Below are positions 1 through 9,500 of a stretch of DNA of 64,000 bases, one piece after another; positions within the stretch are counted from its first letter, which is position 1; every line of letters starts with the position of its first letter. The stretch spans positions 2,232,001-2,296,000 of the forward strand of contig NZ_JAMYWY010000001.1 in the NCBI RefSeq assembly GCF_024159265.1, given 5' to 3'. The translations under genes and the position numbers were made by a program. This DNA is from Paenibacillus sp. 1781tsa1 (GTDB lineage Bacteria; Bacillota; Bacilli; Paenibacillales; Paenibacillaceae). Under the pieces are notes generated by a model. The model was not told where the DNA came from and searched no databases. It saw nothing but the letters and a program-made list of their open reading frames with translations.

Positions 1-919
1 GCCTAACGAGCACTTTGAAGAATTAGGTTTTGATGAAGCGGCTCGAAATGTTCTGTTTCGTGATCCGAATACACGTTCTTTCGGTCATTTGGGTGGTGGT
101 GTCGGTGACTGGTTACATATTAATTCTGCTTCTTATGTTGGACCCAACTGCTTCTATGAAGACGGAGACGAACGGTTTCACCCCGACAATATTATCTGGG
201 ATGCAAGAGAAGCCAATATAATCGCAATTACAGACAGACAGAGCGGAAAGATCGTGTGGAGATTAGGGCCAGACTATACTTCACCTGAAGTGAAACACAT
301 CGGCACAATTATCGGGCAGCATCATGCACATATCATTCCTCAGGGCCTTCCTGGAGAAGGGAACTTGCTTGTATTCGACAATGGCGGCTGGGCAGGTTAT
401 GGCCTCCCAAATCCGGCTTCTCCATTTGGATTAAAACATGCGATCCGGGATCACTCCCGTGTACTGGAGATTAACCCGGTCACCCTGGAGATTGTCTGGC
501 AGTATACCTCGGCAGAAGCAGGTTTCTCGGTTCCGACGGATTCTTATAAATTTTATAGCCCATACATCAGTTCCGCCCAGCGTTTACCTAACGGCAACAC
601 CCTGATAACCGAAGGTTCCAATGGCAGATTGTTCGAAGTGACAGCGGAGCATGAGCTGGTCTGGGAGTATGTCTCCCCGTACACAGATGGGCGGAATACC
701 AATATGGTCTATCGTTCGTATCGAGTTCCTTATCAGTGGGTTCCACAGTTAGAGAAACCGCAGGAGATTGCGATCGAAGCCATTGATGTCTCCAACTACA
801 GGGTGCCGGGAGCAGCACCCAAAGGTTCTGCATCCATCGTGAGTGTGGAAACAACTCTTCCATTTGTGGAGGGTGCAGCCTGTGTGGCAACGTCGGATGA
901 AGGTAAGTCCGGCGGTTAG
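1..919 (+). CDS. Arylsulfotransferase (ASST)-like protein, 3' part
   Basis: The reading frame is open from base 2, so the gene enters from the left edge and its N-terminus is missing. About 305 residues are visible. They contain blade-like repeats ending in aromatic strands (GKIVWRLGP, LEIVWQYT, HELVWEYV), a HHAHIIP segment and LPNGNTLITEG, the pattern of the ASST beta-propeller family. Characterised members move sulfate groups between phenolic sulfate esters. It lies 38 bases ahead of a sulfonate-type ABC importer, which supports a role with organosulfur compounds. The true substrate cannot be read from the sequence. Confidence 0.7.
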   Translation, partial: PNEHFEELGFDEAARNVLFRDPNTRSFGHLGGGVGDWLHINSASYVGPNCFYEDGDERFHPDNIIWDAREANIIAITDRQSGKIVWRLGPDYTSPEVKHIGTIIGQHHAHIIPQGLPGEGNLLVFDNGGWAGYGLPNPASPFGLKHAIRDHSRVLEINPVTLEIVWQYTSAEAGFSVPTDSYKFYSPYISSAQRLPNGNTLITEGSNGRLFEVTAEHELVWEYVSPYTDGRNTNMVYRSYRVPYQWVPQLEKPQEIAIEAIDVSNYRVPGAAPKGSASIVSVETTLPFVEGAACVATSDEGKSGG

Positions 920-957
920 GCGTCAAGAACATGAATAGATCGAATGGGGTGTATATT

Positions 958-1986
958 GTGAGAAAACCATCCATAATTACCGGCGTATTGATATTATTTC
1001 TGGCTACAGCACTTCTATTATCCGGATGCAGTTCAAGCGCAGCAGGGTCCGGAACCAAAGACGCTTCGGGTAAACATGCCGAAATTGTAAAAATTCGAAT
1101 CGCAGATACAAGTACCAACCCAACGTTCAGGGTAGCCATTGCCAAAGGTTTCTTTGAAAAAAGGGGCATTGACGCAGAGAGTATTACGTTTGGCTCGCCG
1201 GCAGAGGGTGTAAATGCATTATTTATCAAACAGGTAGATATTGCGTACGGGGCGGATTTCCCTGTATTAAACGCTCTGGCTAAAGGTGAATATTCAGTTA
1301 TCGCTTCTGCAGGCCAGACTACGGATGAAGCGGCAGCCGCCTGGAAGCTGTATGCAAGGGAGGATATCCAGAGTGGAGCAGATTTGAAGGGTAAGAAAGT
1401 GAGTTTCATTCGAGGCACATTTATTCCGTATCTATGGGATGAATATTTGAAAGATCAGGGGGTGGCGCTGAGTGATGTGACGCAAATTGGTCAGGGGGCT
1501 TTTGATGAAGCCTACATCGCACTGAAACAGGGAGACCTTGATGCCGCTTGGGTCATAGGTTCCGCGTTAACTGATAAATTCGATGCACTCGAAGGAGTAC
1601 ATCAGCTGACGGATATGTCTCAGACGCCTATACGCCTTGGTATGGGACTGGTATCAAGTAATGAATTCATCCAGGCGAACCCCGAAAAGATAAGTGACTT
1701 CCTTGCGGCGCTGGATGAGGCATCCACGTATGCCCAAGCGCATCCTGAAGAAGTTGCGGATCTGATGTATCAAGAGACCAAACAGCCTAAAGATGCCACG
1801 TTGAAAGATCTTCCGATTAATCCATGGGAAGTTGGATTTACACAGGCCGCTTATGATAGTTTGGCAGGTCAGAAGCAATATATGGTGGACACCGGAATCA
1901 TTGAACAGGATTTTGATCTCGACACCAAACTCAATCTGACTTCTCTCCAGCAGGCTCTGCCGGAAAAAGTGACGTATAGCAAATAA
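958..1986 (+). CDS. ABC transporter substrate-binding lipoprotein, sulfonate/NMT1-like
   Basis: A 342-residue binding protein of the SsuA/TauA/NMT1-like type. From the GTG at 958 it begins MRKPSII, then a hydrophobic stretch and lipobox LLSGC (Cys about residue 24), so it should be lipid-anchored outside the membrane. The body has the periplasmic-binding-protein II pattern (FRVAIAKGFFEKRGI, VDIAYGADFPVLNAL). An in-frame ATG at 931 exists, but the purine-rich AATGGGG just before 958 and the immediate signal sequence favour 958. It is first of three importer genes. Aliphatic sulfonates or sulfate esters are likely from context, but nitrate- or pyrimidine-type ligands are not excluded. Confidence 0.8.
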   Translation: MRKPSIITGVLILFLATALLLSGCSSSAAGSGTKDASGKHAEIVKIRIADTSTNPTFRVAIAKGFFEKRGIDAESITFGSPAEGVNALFIKQVDIAYGADFPVLNALAKGEYSVIASAGQTTDEAAAAWKLYAREDIQSGADLKGKKVSFIRGTFIPYLWDEYLKDQGVALSDVTQIGQGAFDEAYIALKQGDLDAAWVIGSALTDKFDALEGVHQLTDMSQTPIRLGMGLVSSNEFIQANPEKISDFLAALDEASTYAQAHPEEVADLMYQETKQPKDATLKDLPINPWEVGFTQAAYDSLAGQKQYMVDTGIIEQDFDLDTKLNLTSLQQALPEKVTYSK

Positions 1987-2010
1987 TTCATATTCAAATG
2001 GGAGGTGTTC

Positions 2011-2790
2011 ATGATGTCCTTACCTGCAACTCAGCATACCATTCATATCGAACAGCTTCGTAAAACGTATCATGCCCCGACCAATGGGGACGTGCATTAT
2101 ATCATCAAGGATGTCGATCTGGTTATCAAGGGAGGAGAATTTTTTGTCCTGCTTGGTCCCAGCGGATGCGGGAAGTCAACGCTGCTGAATATGATCGCAG
2201 GTTTTATCTCCAAGTCGGGCGGACAGCTCAAGGTAGACAACAAGGAGATCGACAGACCAGGCAGGGATCGGGCGATGGTATTCCAGCAGGCGGATTCTTC
2301 TCTCTTCCCATGGTTAACCGTGAGAGAGAATGTTGAATTCGGACTCCGAATGTCCAAGGTGCCTAAGACACAACGACGTGAGATCTCTGATCGATACATC
2401 CAGCTTGTGGGACTGAGTGCTCATGAGGGGAAATTTCCGAAAGAGCTCTCGGGTGGCATGAAGCAGCGAGTTCAGTTGGCTCGGGTGCTTGCGAATGACT
2501 CGGCGATCTTGCTGATGGATGAGCCATTCGGTGCACTGGACGCGATGACGAGGCGAACCATGCAGAAGGAACTGGTGAATATTTGGAAAGAAACCCATAA
2601 GACCGTTATCTTTGTCACCCACGATATTCAGGAAGCCCTATTGCTTGGTGAGCGCATCGGCATAATGTCCGTAGGTCCATCTTCGAATATAACGGATATT
2701 TACCACAACACGTTACCTTACCCGAGGAACATTGCCTCATCTGAGTTCAACACCCTGTATGACCGAATTCAAGGCCACTTTGAAGAATAA
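2011..2790 (+). CDS. ABC transporter ATP-binding protein, SsuB/TauB-like
   Basis: The ATPase of the importer, about 259 residues. It shows Walker A GPSGCGKST, a Q-loop in the QQADSSLFPW segment typical of the nitrate/sulfonate/taurine subfamily, signature LSGGMKQRV, Walker B ILLMDEPFGALDA and the H-loop VTHDIQEA. GGAGGT at 2001-2006 precedes adjacent ATGs at 2011 and 2014, and 2014 has the better spacing. The gap to the binding-protein gene is short, consistent with one transcript. The protein should sit on the cytoplasmic face and power the permease encoded next. Confidence 0.88.
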   Translation: MMSLPATQHTIHIEQLRKTYHAPTNGDVHYIIKDVDLVIKGGEFFVLLGPSGCGKSTLLNMIAGFISKSGGQLKVDNKEIDRPGRDRAMVFQQADSSLFPWLTVRENVEFGLRMSKVPKTQRREISDRYIQLVGLSAHEGKFPKELSGGMKQRVQLARVLANDSAILLMDEPFGALDAMTRRTMQKELVNIWKETHKTVIFVTHDIQEALLLGERIGIMSVGPSSNITDIYHNTLPYPRNIASSEFNTLYDRIQGHFEE

Positions 2791-2807
2791 CTGAGGTGAT
2801 ATGTGAG

Positions 2808-3581
2808 ATGAAATGGTTGGAGAAAAAATCGGTGTCCATCCCTCTCCTATGGGTAACGGTCATCCTGATCTGGCAGCTTGGTGCCCTCATCTATGGGCCT
2901 GACGTAATCCCTGGTCCCTGGGATACGATCCTGGGAGCACGTGAACTGATTGCTGACGGTACTCTGATGCAGTATATCGGAATCAGCTTCACTCGTGTAC
3001 TGGCGGGCTGGGTACTTGGAAGCATCATTGCTATTCCGGTAGGGCTGATTATTGGCAAGGTGCATATCATCCGGCTGTTCGCCGAGCCATTCCTTAACTT
3101 TATACGTTTTATCCCGCCGATCGCCTTTATTACCTTATTCCTGGTGTGGTTCGGTATTGGAGAGCAATCCAAGATTGCGCTCATCATGTACGCAACTTTC
3201 TTCATTGTTGTGCTCAATACCTTAACAGGTGTACTCTCCGTTGAAGAAGACAAAATCCGGTCGGCCCGCAGTATGGGAGCCAATGAACGCCAGATTCTGC
3301 TGCATGTGATTGTTCCGGCGACAACCCCGTTTATTTTCACAGGTGTGCGCCTGGCAATGGGAACCTCTTATATGGCCATAATTGGTGCGGAGATGATTGC
3401 CGCAAATGAGGGAGTGGGTTACCTGATCTGGAATTCAAGACTCTTTTTCCGGACGGACTGGATCTTTGTCGGGCTGATTTCCCTGGGTTTTATGGGATTC
3501 CTGACGGATCGATTGTTCAACTGGTTTGGTCGCAGGGTACTCTACCGATATGGGGTGATTGGCGGAGCGAAGCGGGTCTGA
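2808..3581 (+). CDS. ABC transporter permease, SsuC/TauC-like
   Basis: A 257-residue inner-membrane permease with five to six hydrophobic segments and the EAA loop (RSMGANERQILLHVIVPA) that docks the ATPase. The start is taken at ATG 2808 because GAGGTG at 2793-2798 is well spaced from it; an upstream GTG at 2796 overlaps that ribosome binding site. It ends the importer operon and is followed by a strong intrinsic terminator. Family members import sulfonates, taurine, nitrate or related anions. The arylsulfotransferase neighbour points to sulfur. Confidence 0.87.
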   Translation: MKWLEKKSVSIPLLWVTVILIWQLGALIYGPDVIPGPWDTILGARELIADGTLMQYIGISFTRVLAGWVLGSIIAIPVGLIIGKVHIIRLFAEPFLNFIRFIPPIAFITLFLVWFGIGEQSKIALIMYATFFIVVLNTLTGVLSVEEDKIRSARSMGANERQILLHVIVPATTPFIFTGVRLAMGTSYMAIIGAEMIAANEGVGYLIWNSRLFFRTDWIFVGLISLGFMGFLTDRLFNWFGRRVLYRYGVIGGAKRV

Positions 3582-3654
3582 ATGAAAACATAGGAACACC
3601 GAATTACAGACGTTACTTGCAAAGGGATTTATGTTGTTGTAACGTGTGATCAAT

Positions 3655-3697
3655 AACCTGTTTTGGCACTTCTACATGAGGCCAGAACAGGTTTTTT
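3655..3697 (+). terminator. Intrinsic terminator after the ABC importer
   Basis: A 13-base arm beginning AACCTG is repeated in inverse at 3681-3693 with one G-U pair and is followed by six T residues. It closes the ssu-like operon. Confidence 0.85.
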
Positions 3698-3717
3698 GTG
3701 TGCTGGCCTCAGGAGTT

Positions 3718-3746
3718 TCGGCATTGGCATCAAACCGTGGTATAAT
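3718..3746 (+). promoter_or_regulatory. SigA-type promoter with extended -10 (DUF92 gene)
   Basis: TATAAT at 3741-3746 is preceded by TGG (extended -10). TCGGCA lies 17 bases upstream as a weak -35. It sits between the terminator above and the DUF92 gene, giving a leader of about 55 bases. Confidence 0.6.
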
Positions 3747-3808
3747 TGAATTTCAAAAATACAATTAACGTCATGCGGGCTGTACATATGCTGCATGCAG
3801 GAGACATT

Positions 3809-4618
3809 ATGGATTGGATTATTGGCGCCGTATGCGCTTCTATGGTGGCAGGTGCTGCCTATGCGAAAAAGTCGCTAACCCTGTCTGGCTGCCTGGCAGC
3901 AATCATGATGGGAACGATATATTACGGAGCGGGTAACCTGTTCTGGTTTGGCACGTTATTGTTGTTCTTCATTACTTCAACGTTGCTCTCCAGGTATCGT
4001 AAAGATCGGAAGCAGGAGCTGGAGAAATCCTATGCCAAGTCAGGAAATCGGGATGCCGGGCAAGTAATGGCTAATGGTGGAATGGGCATGTTCCTATGTC
4101 TGGGATTCTGGATATTTCCACATCCGGCTTGGATATATGCTTTCATTGGTGTAATGGCTACCGTGACATCGGACACATGGGCAACTGAACTCGGGAGTCT
4201 CAGTCGCAAGCCGCCGCGCTCTGTTCTCACATGGAAGGTACTTACGCCAGGTGCTTCAGGAGGTGTCTCATTTCTCGGCACCGTGGCTGCAGCCGTAGGC
4301 GGGGCTCTGATTGGTGCGGGAGCCTTCTTGTTTTCGTGGATCGCCGGGATCGAAGGGTTTGGTCTGTTTAGTTGGACTTTTGTCGGTCTTGTAGGCGGGT
4401 TGGCAGGTGCTTTTGCCGATTCCTATCTGGGCGCAACGGTGCAGATGATGTATCGTTGCACTGTGTGTGGCCGTGAAGTTGAGGTACATGAACATTGCGG
4501 GCATCCAACGGTTCGGGCTCGTGGCTGGGCATGGATGAGCAACGACCTGGTGAACGTACTTAGTTCGGTAATCGGAGGATGCGTGGCGATAGGTTTAGGT
4601 AACATTTTGGCGTTGTAA
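3809..4618 (+). CDS. DUF92 family integral membrane protein
   Basis: A 269-residue protein with about six hydrophobic helices and the DUF92 (TIGR00297) hallmarks: an N-terminal AKKSLTLSG segment, a DTWATELG motif and a C-terminal MSNDLVN segment. A CTVCGREVEVHEHCGH stretch with paired Cys and His resembles a small metal site inside the family domain. The ATG at 3809 is chosen because AGGAGA lies 5-8 bases upstream; the open frame extends to 3746, but that falls in the promoter. Archaeal and plant homologues have been linked to phytyl-phosphate kinase activity; no function is established for the bacterial form. Confidence 0.8.
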   Translation: MDWIIGAVCASMVAGAAYAKKSLTLSGCLAAIMMGTIYYGAGNLFWFGTLLLFFITSTLLSRYRKDRKQELEKSYAKSGNRDAGQVMANGGMGMFLCLGFWIFPHPAWIYAFIGVMATVTSDTWATELGSLSRKPPRSVLTWKVLTPGASGGVSFLGTVAAAVGGALIGAGAFLFSWIAGIEGFGLFSWTFVGLVGGLAGAFADSYLGATVQMMYRCTVCGREVEVHEHCGHPTVRARGWAWMSNDLVNVLSSVIGGCVAIGLGNILAL

Positions 4619-4630
4619 GGGGGAGTACAT

Positions 4631-5209
4631 TTGAGCACGGTACATGGAGACAAATCGGAGGCTATTTTGGATGCGGCTTATGGTATTTTTGGCTCGAAAG
4701 GTTTTTATGAGACCAAAATGTCTGATATTGCAGACGAGGCTGGCATCGCAAAAGGCACCATTTATTTATATTTCAAAAGCAAGGAACAATTATTTATCGC
4801 AGTATCCAAGCGGGACTGTAACAGCTTTATCAGTCGCCTTGAATATGCTTTGAACTCGCATGAGAACACCGGTGATAAACTTGGAGCAATAGCCAAGACC
4901 CACCTTACGTATTATTATGAGCGCCGCAATCATACCAAGCTCTTTTTTATGGCACCCAATAATGATCCGGACCTGATGCAATTCATGAAAGCTTTCATGA
5001 ATCAATATATGAGCATGGTGTGTGAGGTGCTGGAGAGTGCAAGTGTACCTGAGCCGGTCTTGTTGGCCAAATCGTATATTGGGATTCTGGATCGTCTGAA
5101 GATGGATATCATGCTTAATCCAGAGTTCAACGAAGAGGATCTGAACAAGCGAATTGCTTTCTCCGCAGCGTTGTTTCTGGACGGCTGTCGGTCCTTTTTG
5201 AAAACGTAA
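4631..5209 (+). CDS. TetR/AcrR family transcriptional regulator
   Basis: A 192-residue repressor-type protein. The N-terminal helix-turn-helix is clear (MSDIADEAGIAKGTIYLYF, about residues 27-46), followed by an all-helical ligand domain. It starts at TTG 4631 behind GGGGGAG. An ATG further in would cut into the first helix. It begins 12 bases after the DUF92 stop and may be cotranscribed with it. No operator could be assigned. The downstream ABC-F gene or the locus itself could be the target. Confidence 0.85.
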   Translation: MSTVHGDKSEAILDAAYGIFGSKGFYETKMSDIADEAGIAKGTIYLYFKSKEQLFIAVSKRDCNSFISRLEYALNSHENTGDKLGAIAKTHLTYYYERRNHTKLFFMAPNNDPDLMQFMKAFMNQYMSMVCEVLESASVPEPVLLAKSYIGILDRLKMDIMLNPEFNEEDLNKRIAFSAALFLDGCRSFLKT

Positions 5210-5270
5210 GTGCTTATGTGGGGATACGGGGAATATTGAATACTATTTTACAGAGAAGTGGGTACACGCA

Positions 5271-7202
5271 ATGAACATAATGACGGTAGAGCAAATTACA
5301 AAAAGTTATGGCGAAAAAATATTGTTCAAGGATGCTTCATTTGGCATGGCTGATCAGGACAAGATTGGTGTCGTTGGGGTAAATGGCACCGGGAAATCCA
5401 CGTTTTTGCGTGTGATTTCCGGAATGGAACCTGCTGATGCGGGCCAGATATCGATTGGTAATGATGTGCGCATTCAGTTCCTGGCGCAGAATCCGGACTT
5501 CAATCCGGATAATACGGTACTGCAACAAGTATTCGAAGGTGACAGCATGGAAATGAAAACCGTGCGTGACTATACGGAAACGATGGAATTATTGGAACTG
5601 AATTCCTCCGATCCGGCATTGCAAGAGCGATTGTTACGTCTGAATCAGCAAATGGAGCAGCTTCAGCTCTGGCAGATGGAGAGTGAAGCGAAGAGTATCT
5701 TGTCCAAACTGGGTATTCGCCAATTCGATGCACTGATGGGCACGTTGTCTGGCGGACAACGCAAAAGGGTAGCACTCGCTGCTGCTCTTATTCACCCGTG
5801 CGAACTGCTCATTCTGGATGAGCCGACGAACCACATTGATAATGATTCGGTCGTATGGCTCGAGCAGTACTTGCAGAAGCGCCGCGGCGCACTGCTTATG
5901 ATTACGCATGATCGGTATTTCCTAGATCGAGTGGCGAATGTCATGCTGGAATTGGATCATGGTCGTTTGTTCCGTTATGAAGCCAACTATACACGTTTTC
6001 TGGAACTGAAGGCAGAGCGTGAAGAGCGGGAAGCTTCTTCCGAACAGAAGCGTAAAAACTTGCTTCGGACGGAGCTTGCATGGATTCGTCGTGGTGCCAA
6101 GGCACGGACAACGAAACAAAAAGCGAGAATAGATCGCTTCGAACAACTCAAAGATCAACAGGGAATCCAGCGCTCCGGTTCATTGGAAGTATCGGTTGGC
6201 TCCACGCGTCTGGGTAAAAAAATTCTGGAGATTGAGCATCTTTCTAAATCCGTCGGTGGTCGCACACTGATTGAAGATCTGAGTTATATTGCCGTACCTG
6301 GAGATCGGGTAGGGATTGTCGGACCGAATGGTAGTGGTAAGTCCACGCTGCTACAGATGATATCCGGCAAATTGGAACCCGATGCAGGTGTGGTTGACGT
6401 CGGTCCGACGGTCAATCTGGGCTATTTCACCCAGGAGCATCAGGAGATGGATGAATCTCTTCGTGTCATTGAGTACATCAAGGAAGTGGCCGAGAATGTG
6501 AAAACAGCCGATGGCTCTCTGATTACGGCATCCCAGATGCTGGAGCGGTTCCTGTTTACCCCGGCATCCCAGTGGACGCCAATCTCCCGGCTGTCTGGTG
6601 GAGAGAAACGTCGCTTGTATCTGCTGCGTGTTCTGATGGCTGCGCCGAATGTATTGCTGCTGGATGAGCCGACGAATGACCTGGACATTCAGACACTCGC
6701 TGTACTGGAAGACTATCTGGACGATTTTCCGGGTGTTGTGTTTGTGGTATCCCATGATCGCTATTTCCTTGATCGTACTGTGGATAAAGTGCTGTCTTTT
6801 GAGGGCAACGGTGCTGTACGTGTACACGTCGGCGACTACAGTGAATATGCGGAATGGATGCTGAAAAATGCACCTGGAGCTACGCAAGAGAGTGACACAG
6901 GAGCAACAAAGGTGAAGCAGTCATCGGAGAAAACGGCTCCAGCTGTGTCTGCGGCTAAACCGAAGTTGAAATTCAGCTTCAAGGAGCAACGTGAATACGA
7001 TCAGATTGATGAAAATATTGAGAAGGCTGAAGCCAATCTTGTCCGAATTAACAAAGAGATGGAAGAGTCATTTAGTGATTCTGCCCGTCTGCAGGAGTTG
7101 ATGGCGGAGCAGGTTGAAGCTGAGCGTCATCTGGACGAATTGATGGAACGCTGGACCATTCTGAATGAACTTGCAGAGCAGATTGAACAGAGCAAGTCTT
7201 GA
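5271..7202 (+). CDS. ABC-F family ATPase, Uup/YfmR-like
   Basis: A 643-residue soluble protein with two ABC domains: Walker A GVNGTGKS and GPNGSGKS, signatures LSGGQRKRV and LSGGEKRRL, Walker B LILDEPTNHID and LLLDEPTNDLD. A charged linker joins them, and a coiled-coil C-terminal domain (from about residue 570) is typical of Uup/YfmR. Members of this group act at the ribosomal E site on stalled peptidyl transfer and do not transport. There are no membrane helices. A TetR regulator lies upstream, so a resistance-type ABC-F is possible, but the coiled-coil tail favours the housekeeping Uup/YfmR class. Confidence 0.85.
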   Translation: MNIMTVEQITKSYGEKILFKDASFGMADQDKIGVVGVNGTGKSTFLRVISGMEPADAGQISIGNDVRIQFLAQNPDFNPDNTVLQQVFEGDSMEMKTVRDYTETMELLELNSSDPALQERLLRLNQQMEQLQLWQMESEAKSILSKLGIRQFDALMGTLSGGQRKRVALAAALIHPCELLILDEPTNHIDNDSVVWLEQYLQKRRGALLMITHDRYFLDRVANVMLELDHGRLFRYEANYTRFLELKAEREEREASSEQKRKNLLRTELAWIRRGAKARTTKQKARIDRFEQLKDQQGIQRSGSLEVSVGSTRLGKKILEIEHLSKSVGGRTLIEDLSYIAVPGDRVGIVGPNGSGKSTLLQMISGKLEPDAGVVDVGPTVNLGYFTQEHQEMDESLRVIEYIKEVAENVKTADGSLITASQMLERFLFTPASQWTPISRLSGGEKRRLYLLRVLMAAPNVLLLDEPTNDLDIQTLAVLEDYLDDFPGVVFVVSHDRYFLDRTVDKVLSFEGNGAVRVHVGDYSEYAEWMLKNAPGATQESDTGATKVKQSSEKTAPAVSAAKPKLKFSFKEQREYDQIDENIEKAEANLVRINKEMEESFSDSARLQELMAEQVEAERHLDELMERWTILNELAEQIEQSKS

Positions 7203-7215
7203 TTTATAGTTAAAC

Positions 7216-7271
7216 ATCGCCCTTTCTTCTAGAGTGACTTGATGTCCCTTTGGAGGAGAGGGCGATTTTTT
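7216..7271 (+). terminator. Intrinsic terminator after the ABC-F gene
   Basis: ATCGCCCT at 7216 pairs with AGGGCGAT at 7259-7266 and a run of T follows. Confidence 0.8.
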
Positions 7272-7363
7272 GTCTGTGAATTTCGCATGAAAGTGAAACG
7301 TTCATTATATTCATTACGTTGTATAAGTAAAGAATTCCATAGAAGGGAGAGAACACCATTCTT

Positions 7364-8302
7364 ATGTATAAAGAAATCAATGAACAGTTGGCGGTACTCA
7401 AGGAAAAGGGCAGAATTTACGAGAAATGGACCAAGCGTTTGGAAAAGCTTCAAACGGAAGAAACCGAATGGGAAGCAAAGGTAAAACGTCGTCAGGAGCA
7501 TCTCCAGAAGGAGCAGAAAGATGTTGATCGACTGAACAGTATGACGTTGGCAGCATTTTTCTATCAACTGATTGGCAAGAAGACGGAGCGGCTGGAGAAG
7601 GAAGAACTCGAACTGATGGAAAGCAAGGCTGCGTACGATACCGCTTGTCGCATGTTACAAGACGTGCAGGAGCAACGAATCCATGTGGAGCAGGAGTTGG
7701 AGGGCGGGCGGCAGTATCAGTACTGGCAAAGCGATTACAACGCTCTATGGGGAAAGAAGGAAGGTCGTCTGCTGGACCAGGATGCTGAATTGCAACACAT
7801 GGCTGAAAATCGGGAACATCTGGCGAGTGAGCTGCAGGAACTGGATGAAGCTTTCCGGGAAGGGGAATACCTGGTCTATGCCCTTGAACGTGCCGAGAAG
7901 GCTTTGGCTTCGGCAGGTAATTGGGGCATATATGACATGATGGGTGGTGGGGTAATATCTACCCATATCAAGCGGGGACGTATGGATGACGCTCAGGTCG
8001 CCATTATGGATGCAGGAAAGCGTCTACGACGTTTTCAAAAGGAATTGGAGGATGTGGAGATGGCAGTACACGCGGATCTGCATCTGGGAGGTCTGCTTTC
8101 TTTCGCAGACTATTTCTTCGATAATCTCTTTGTGGACTGGATGGTTCAGGACAAAATTCGCAAAGCCGAACGCCAGGTAAAAGATGGACTGAGTGCGGTT
8201 CGACAGACCATGCATGTGTTAAGCAATGAAATGCGTGACCATAAGGCAGAATTAGAGATTTTGGAGAATAAATATCATGCCTATGTGGAACAGGCAGATT
8301 AA
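7364..8302 (+). CDS. Hypothetical coiled-coil protein
   Basis: A 312-residue soluble protein, almost entirely charged heptad-like helix (residues about 1-120 and 250-310), with a short glycine-rich central patch (GIYDMMGGGVIS). No catalytic motif or signal peptide is visible. The GAAGGGAG site lies 14 bases from ATG 7364, somewhat far, and an in-frame ATT at 7358 would fit the spacing better, but I keep the ATG. The family is unrecognised. The gene stands alone between terminators. Confidence 0.7.
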   Translation: MYKEINEQLAVLKEKGRIYEKWTKRLEKLQTEETEWEAKVKRRQEHLQKEQKDVDRLNSMTLAAFFYQLIGKKTERLEKEELELMESKAAYDTACRMLQDVQEQRIHVEQELEGGRQYQYWQSDYNALWGKKEGRLLDQDAELQHMAENREHLASELQELDEAFREGEYLVYALERAEKALASAGNWGIYDMMGGGVISTHIKRGRMDDAQVAIMDAGKRLRRFQKELEDVEMAVHADLHLGGLLSFADYFFDNLFVDWMVQDKIRKAERQVKDGLSAVRQTMHVLSNEMRDHKAELEILENKYHAYVEQAD

Positions 8303-8316
8303 GAGATAAGAAGGCA

Positions 8317-8363
8317 AAGGACACTTCCGGGCGCACCGAATTACTGTGCTTGGAAGTGTCCTT
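8317..8363. terminator. Hairpin between convergent genes
   Basis: AAGGACACTTCC and GGAAGTGTCCTT form a perfect 12-bp stem between the coiled-coil gene and the convergent aminopeptidase gene. The T-tails are poor on both sides, so termination is inferred mainly from position. Confidence 0.5.
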
Positions 8364-8422
8364 CTGCTTAGACGAACATATGGATGTTATCCACGAATTT
8401 TTCGTAGATGGATGATTCTATT

Positions 8423-9463
8423 TTACTTCGTTGTAATGTAGGCAGCGAGCAATCGTGCCGTATTCAGGACAGCATCCTTATGTGTACGCTCCATGGAATG
8501 AGATGCGTGAACGCCCGGACCGATCAGTGCAGCTCGGATATTGTTTCCTCCGCGTAATGCTGCACTGCCATCTGAGCCATATTGGGGATAGATATCCACG
8601 ACGTAATCCAGCCCACCTTGTTTGGCCAGTTCAATGAGACGATTGGTCATATCGTAGTCATACGGGCCGGAAGAATCCTTGGCGCATATGGATACATCGG
8701 TTTCTTTGCAGCTCAGGTCATCGCCCATGGCTCCCATGTCTACTGCAATCATTTCACTGATTTCCGCAGGGATATACGATGCGCCATGTCCGACTTCTTC
8801 GTAGTTAGAGATAAGCAGAGAAACATTATGTACTGGTTTCCAGCTTTCGCGATGTGCAGACTCAAGGATGCCGAACAAGGCAGCTACGCTGGCTTTGTCG
8901 TCCAGATGACGTGATTTAATGTAACCGCTTGGGGTAATAATTGCACGAGCATCAAAGGAAATAAAGTCTCCGACAGCGATCCCGAGCTTCAAGACGTCTT
9001 CCTTGGAGGAGACGACTTCATCGATTCGAACTTCCATATGGCTCTCGGTCCGTTCAAAGGTACGTGCATCTGGATAAACATGTACAGACGGGTGAAGGGA
9101 GAGAATGGTGCCTGTGTATGTCTTTCCGTCCCGAGTATGAATGCTGCAGTACTCATTCTCAATACTTTGCATGGAAAATCCGCCGACAGAAGTCAGTTTC
9201 AATGTGCCGTAAGGTGTAATGGAGCGTACCATGGCCCCTAGCGTATCCACATGGGCACTCAAAGCAATCGTCTTGGACGAATCCTGCCCTGGCAATGTAA
9301 GCACTGCACCACCCTTGTTATTCAGCTCACAAGCGATGCCAAGTGATTCTGCTTCCTTGCGAATCATCTCGATAATATGATGGGTGTAACCACTTGGACT
9401 TGGTGTGTCCAACAATTTTTTCAGAAAAGACAGAACGTAAGATTCATCAATTGTAAAACTCAT
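8423..9463 (-). CDS. M42 family metallopeptidase (glutamyl aminopeptidase/YsdC-like)
   Basis: A 346-residue cytosolic dinuclear metalloaminopeptidase. Metal and catalytic motifs are in order: SAHVDTLG (His), SRHLDDKAS (bridging Asp), NYEEVGHG (Glu pair), VDMGAMGDD and GVHASHSMERTH (final His). The open frame extends to 9727, but ATG 9463 is preceded by AAGGAGGA and matches the family N-terminus. It shares the minus strand with the LapA-like gene upstream, with a hairpin between. It probably trims peptides together with the PepF gene nearby. Confidence 0.9.
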   Translation of the reverse strand: MSFTIDESYVLSFLKKLLDTPSPSGYTHHIIEMIRKEAESLGIACELNNKGGAVLTLPGQDSSKTIALSAHVDTLGAMVRSITPYGTLKLTSVGGFSMQSIENEYCSIHTRDGKTYTGTILSLHPSVHVYPDARTFERTESHMEVRIDEVVSSKEDVLKLGIAVGDFISFDARAIITPSGYIKSRHLDDKASVAALFGILESAHRESWKPVHNVSLLISNYEEVGHGASYIPAEISEMIAVDMGAMGDDLSCKETDVSICAKDSSGPYDYDMTNRLIELAKQGGLDYVVDIYPQYGSDGSAALRGGNNIRAALIGPGVHASHSMERTHKDAVLNTARLLAAYITTK

Positions 9464-9500
9464 TGTGTAATTTCCTCCTTGGAACGTGGGTATGGTGTGA

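Noticed and set aside
588..1418. 276-codon minus-strand open frame
   Set aside because: It lies across the arylsulfotransferase and binding-protein genes and has no protein features of its own.
7358..7363. ATT start codon for the coiled-coil gene
   Set aside because: Spacing to the ribosome binding site is better than for ATG 7364, but ATT starts are rare and nothing else supports it.
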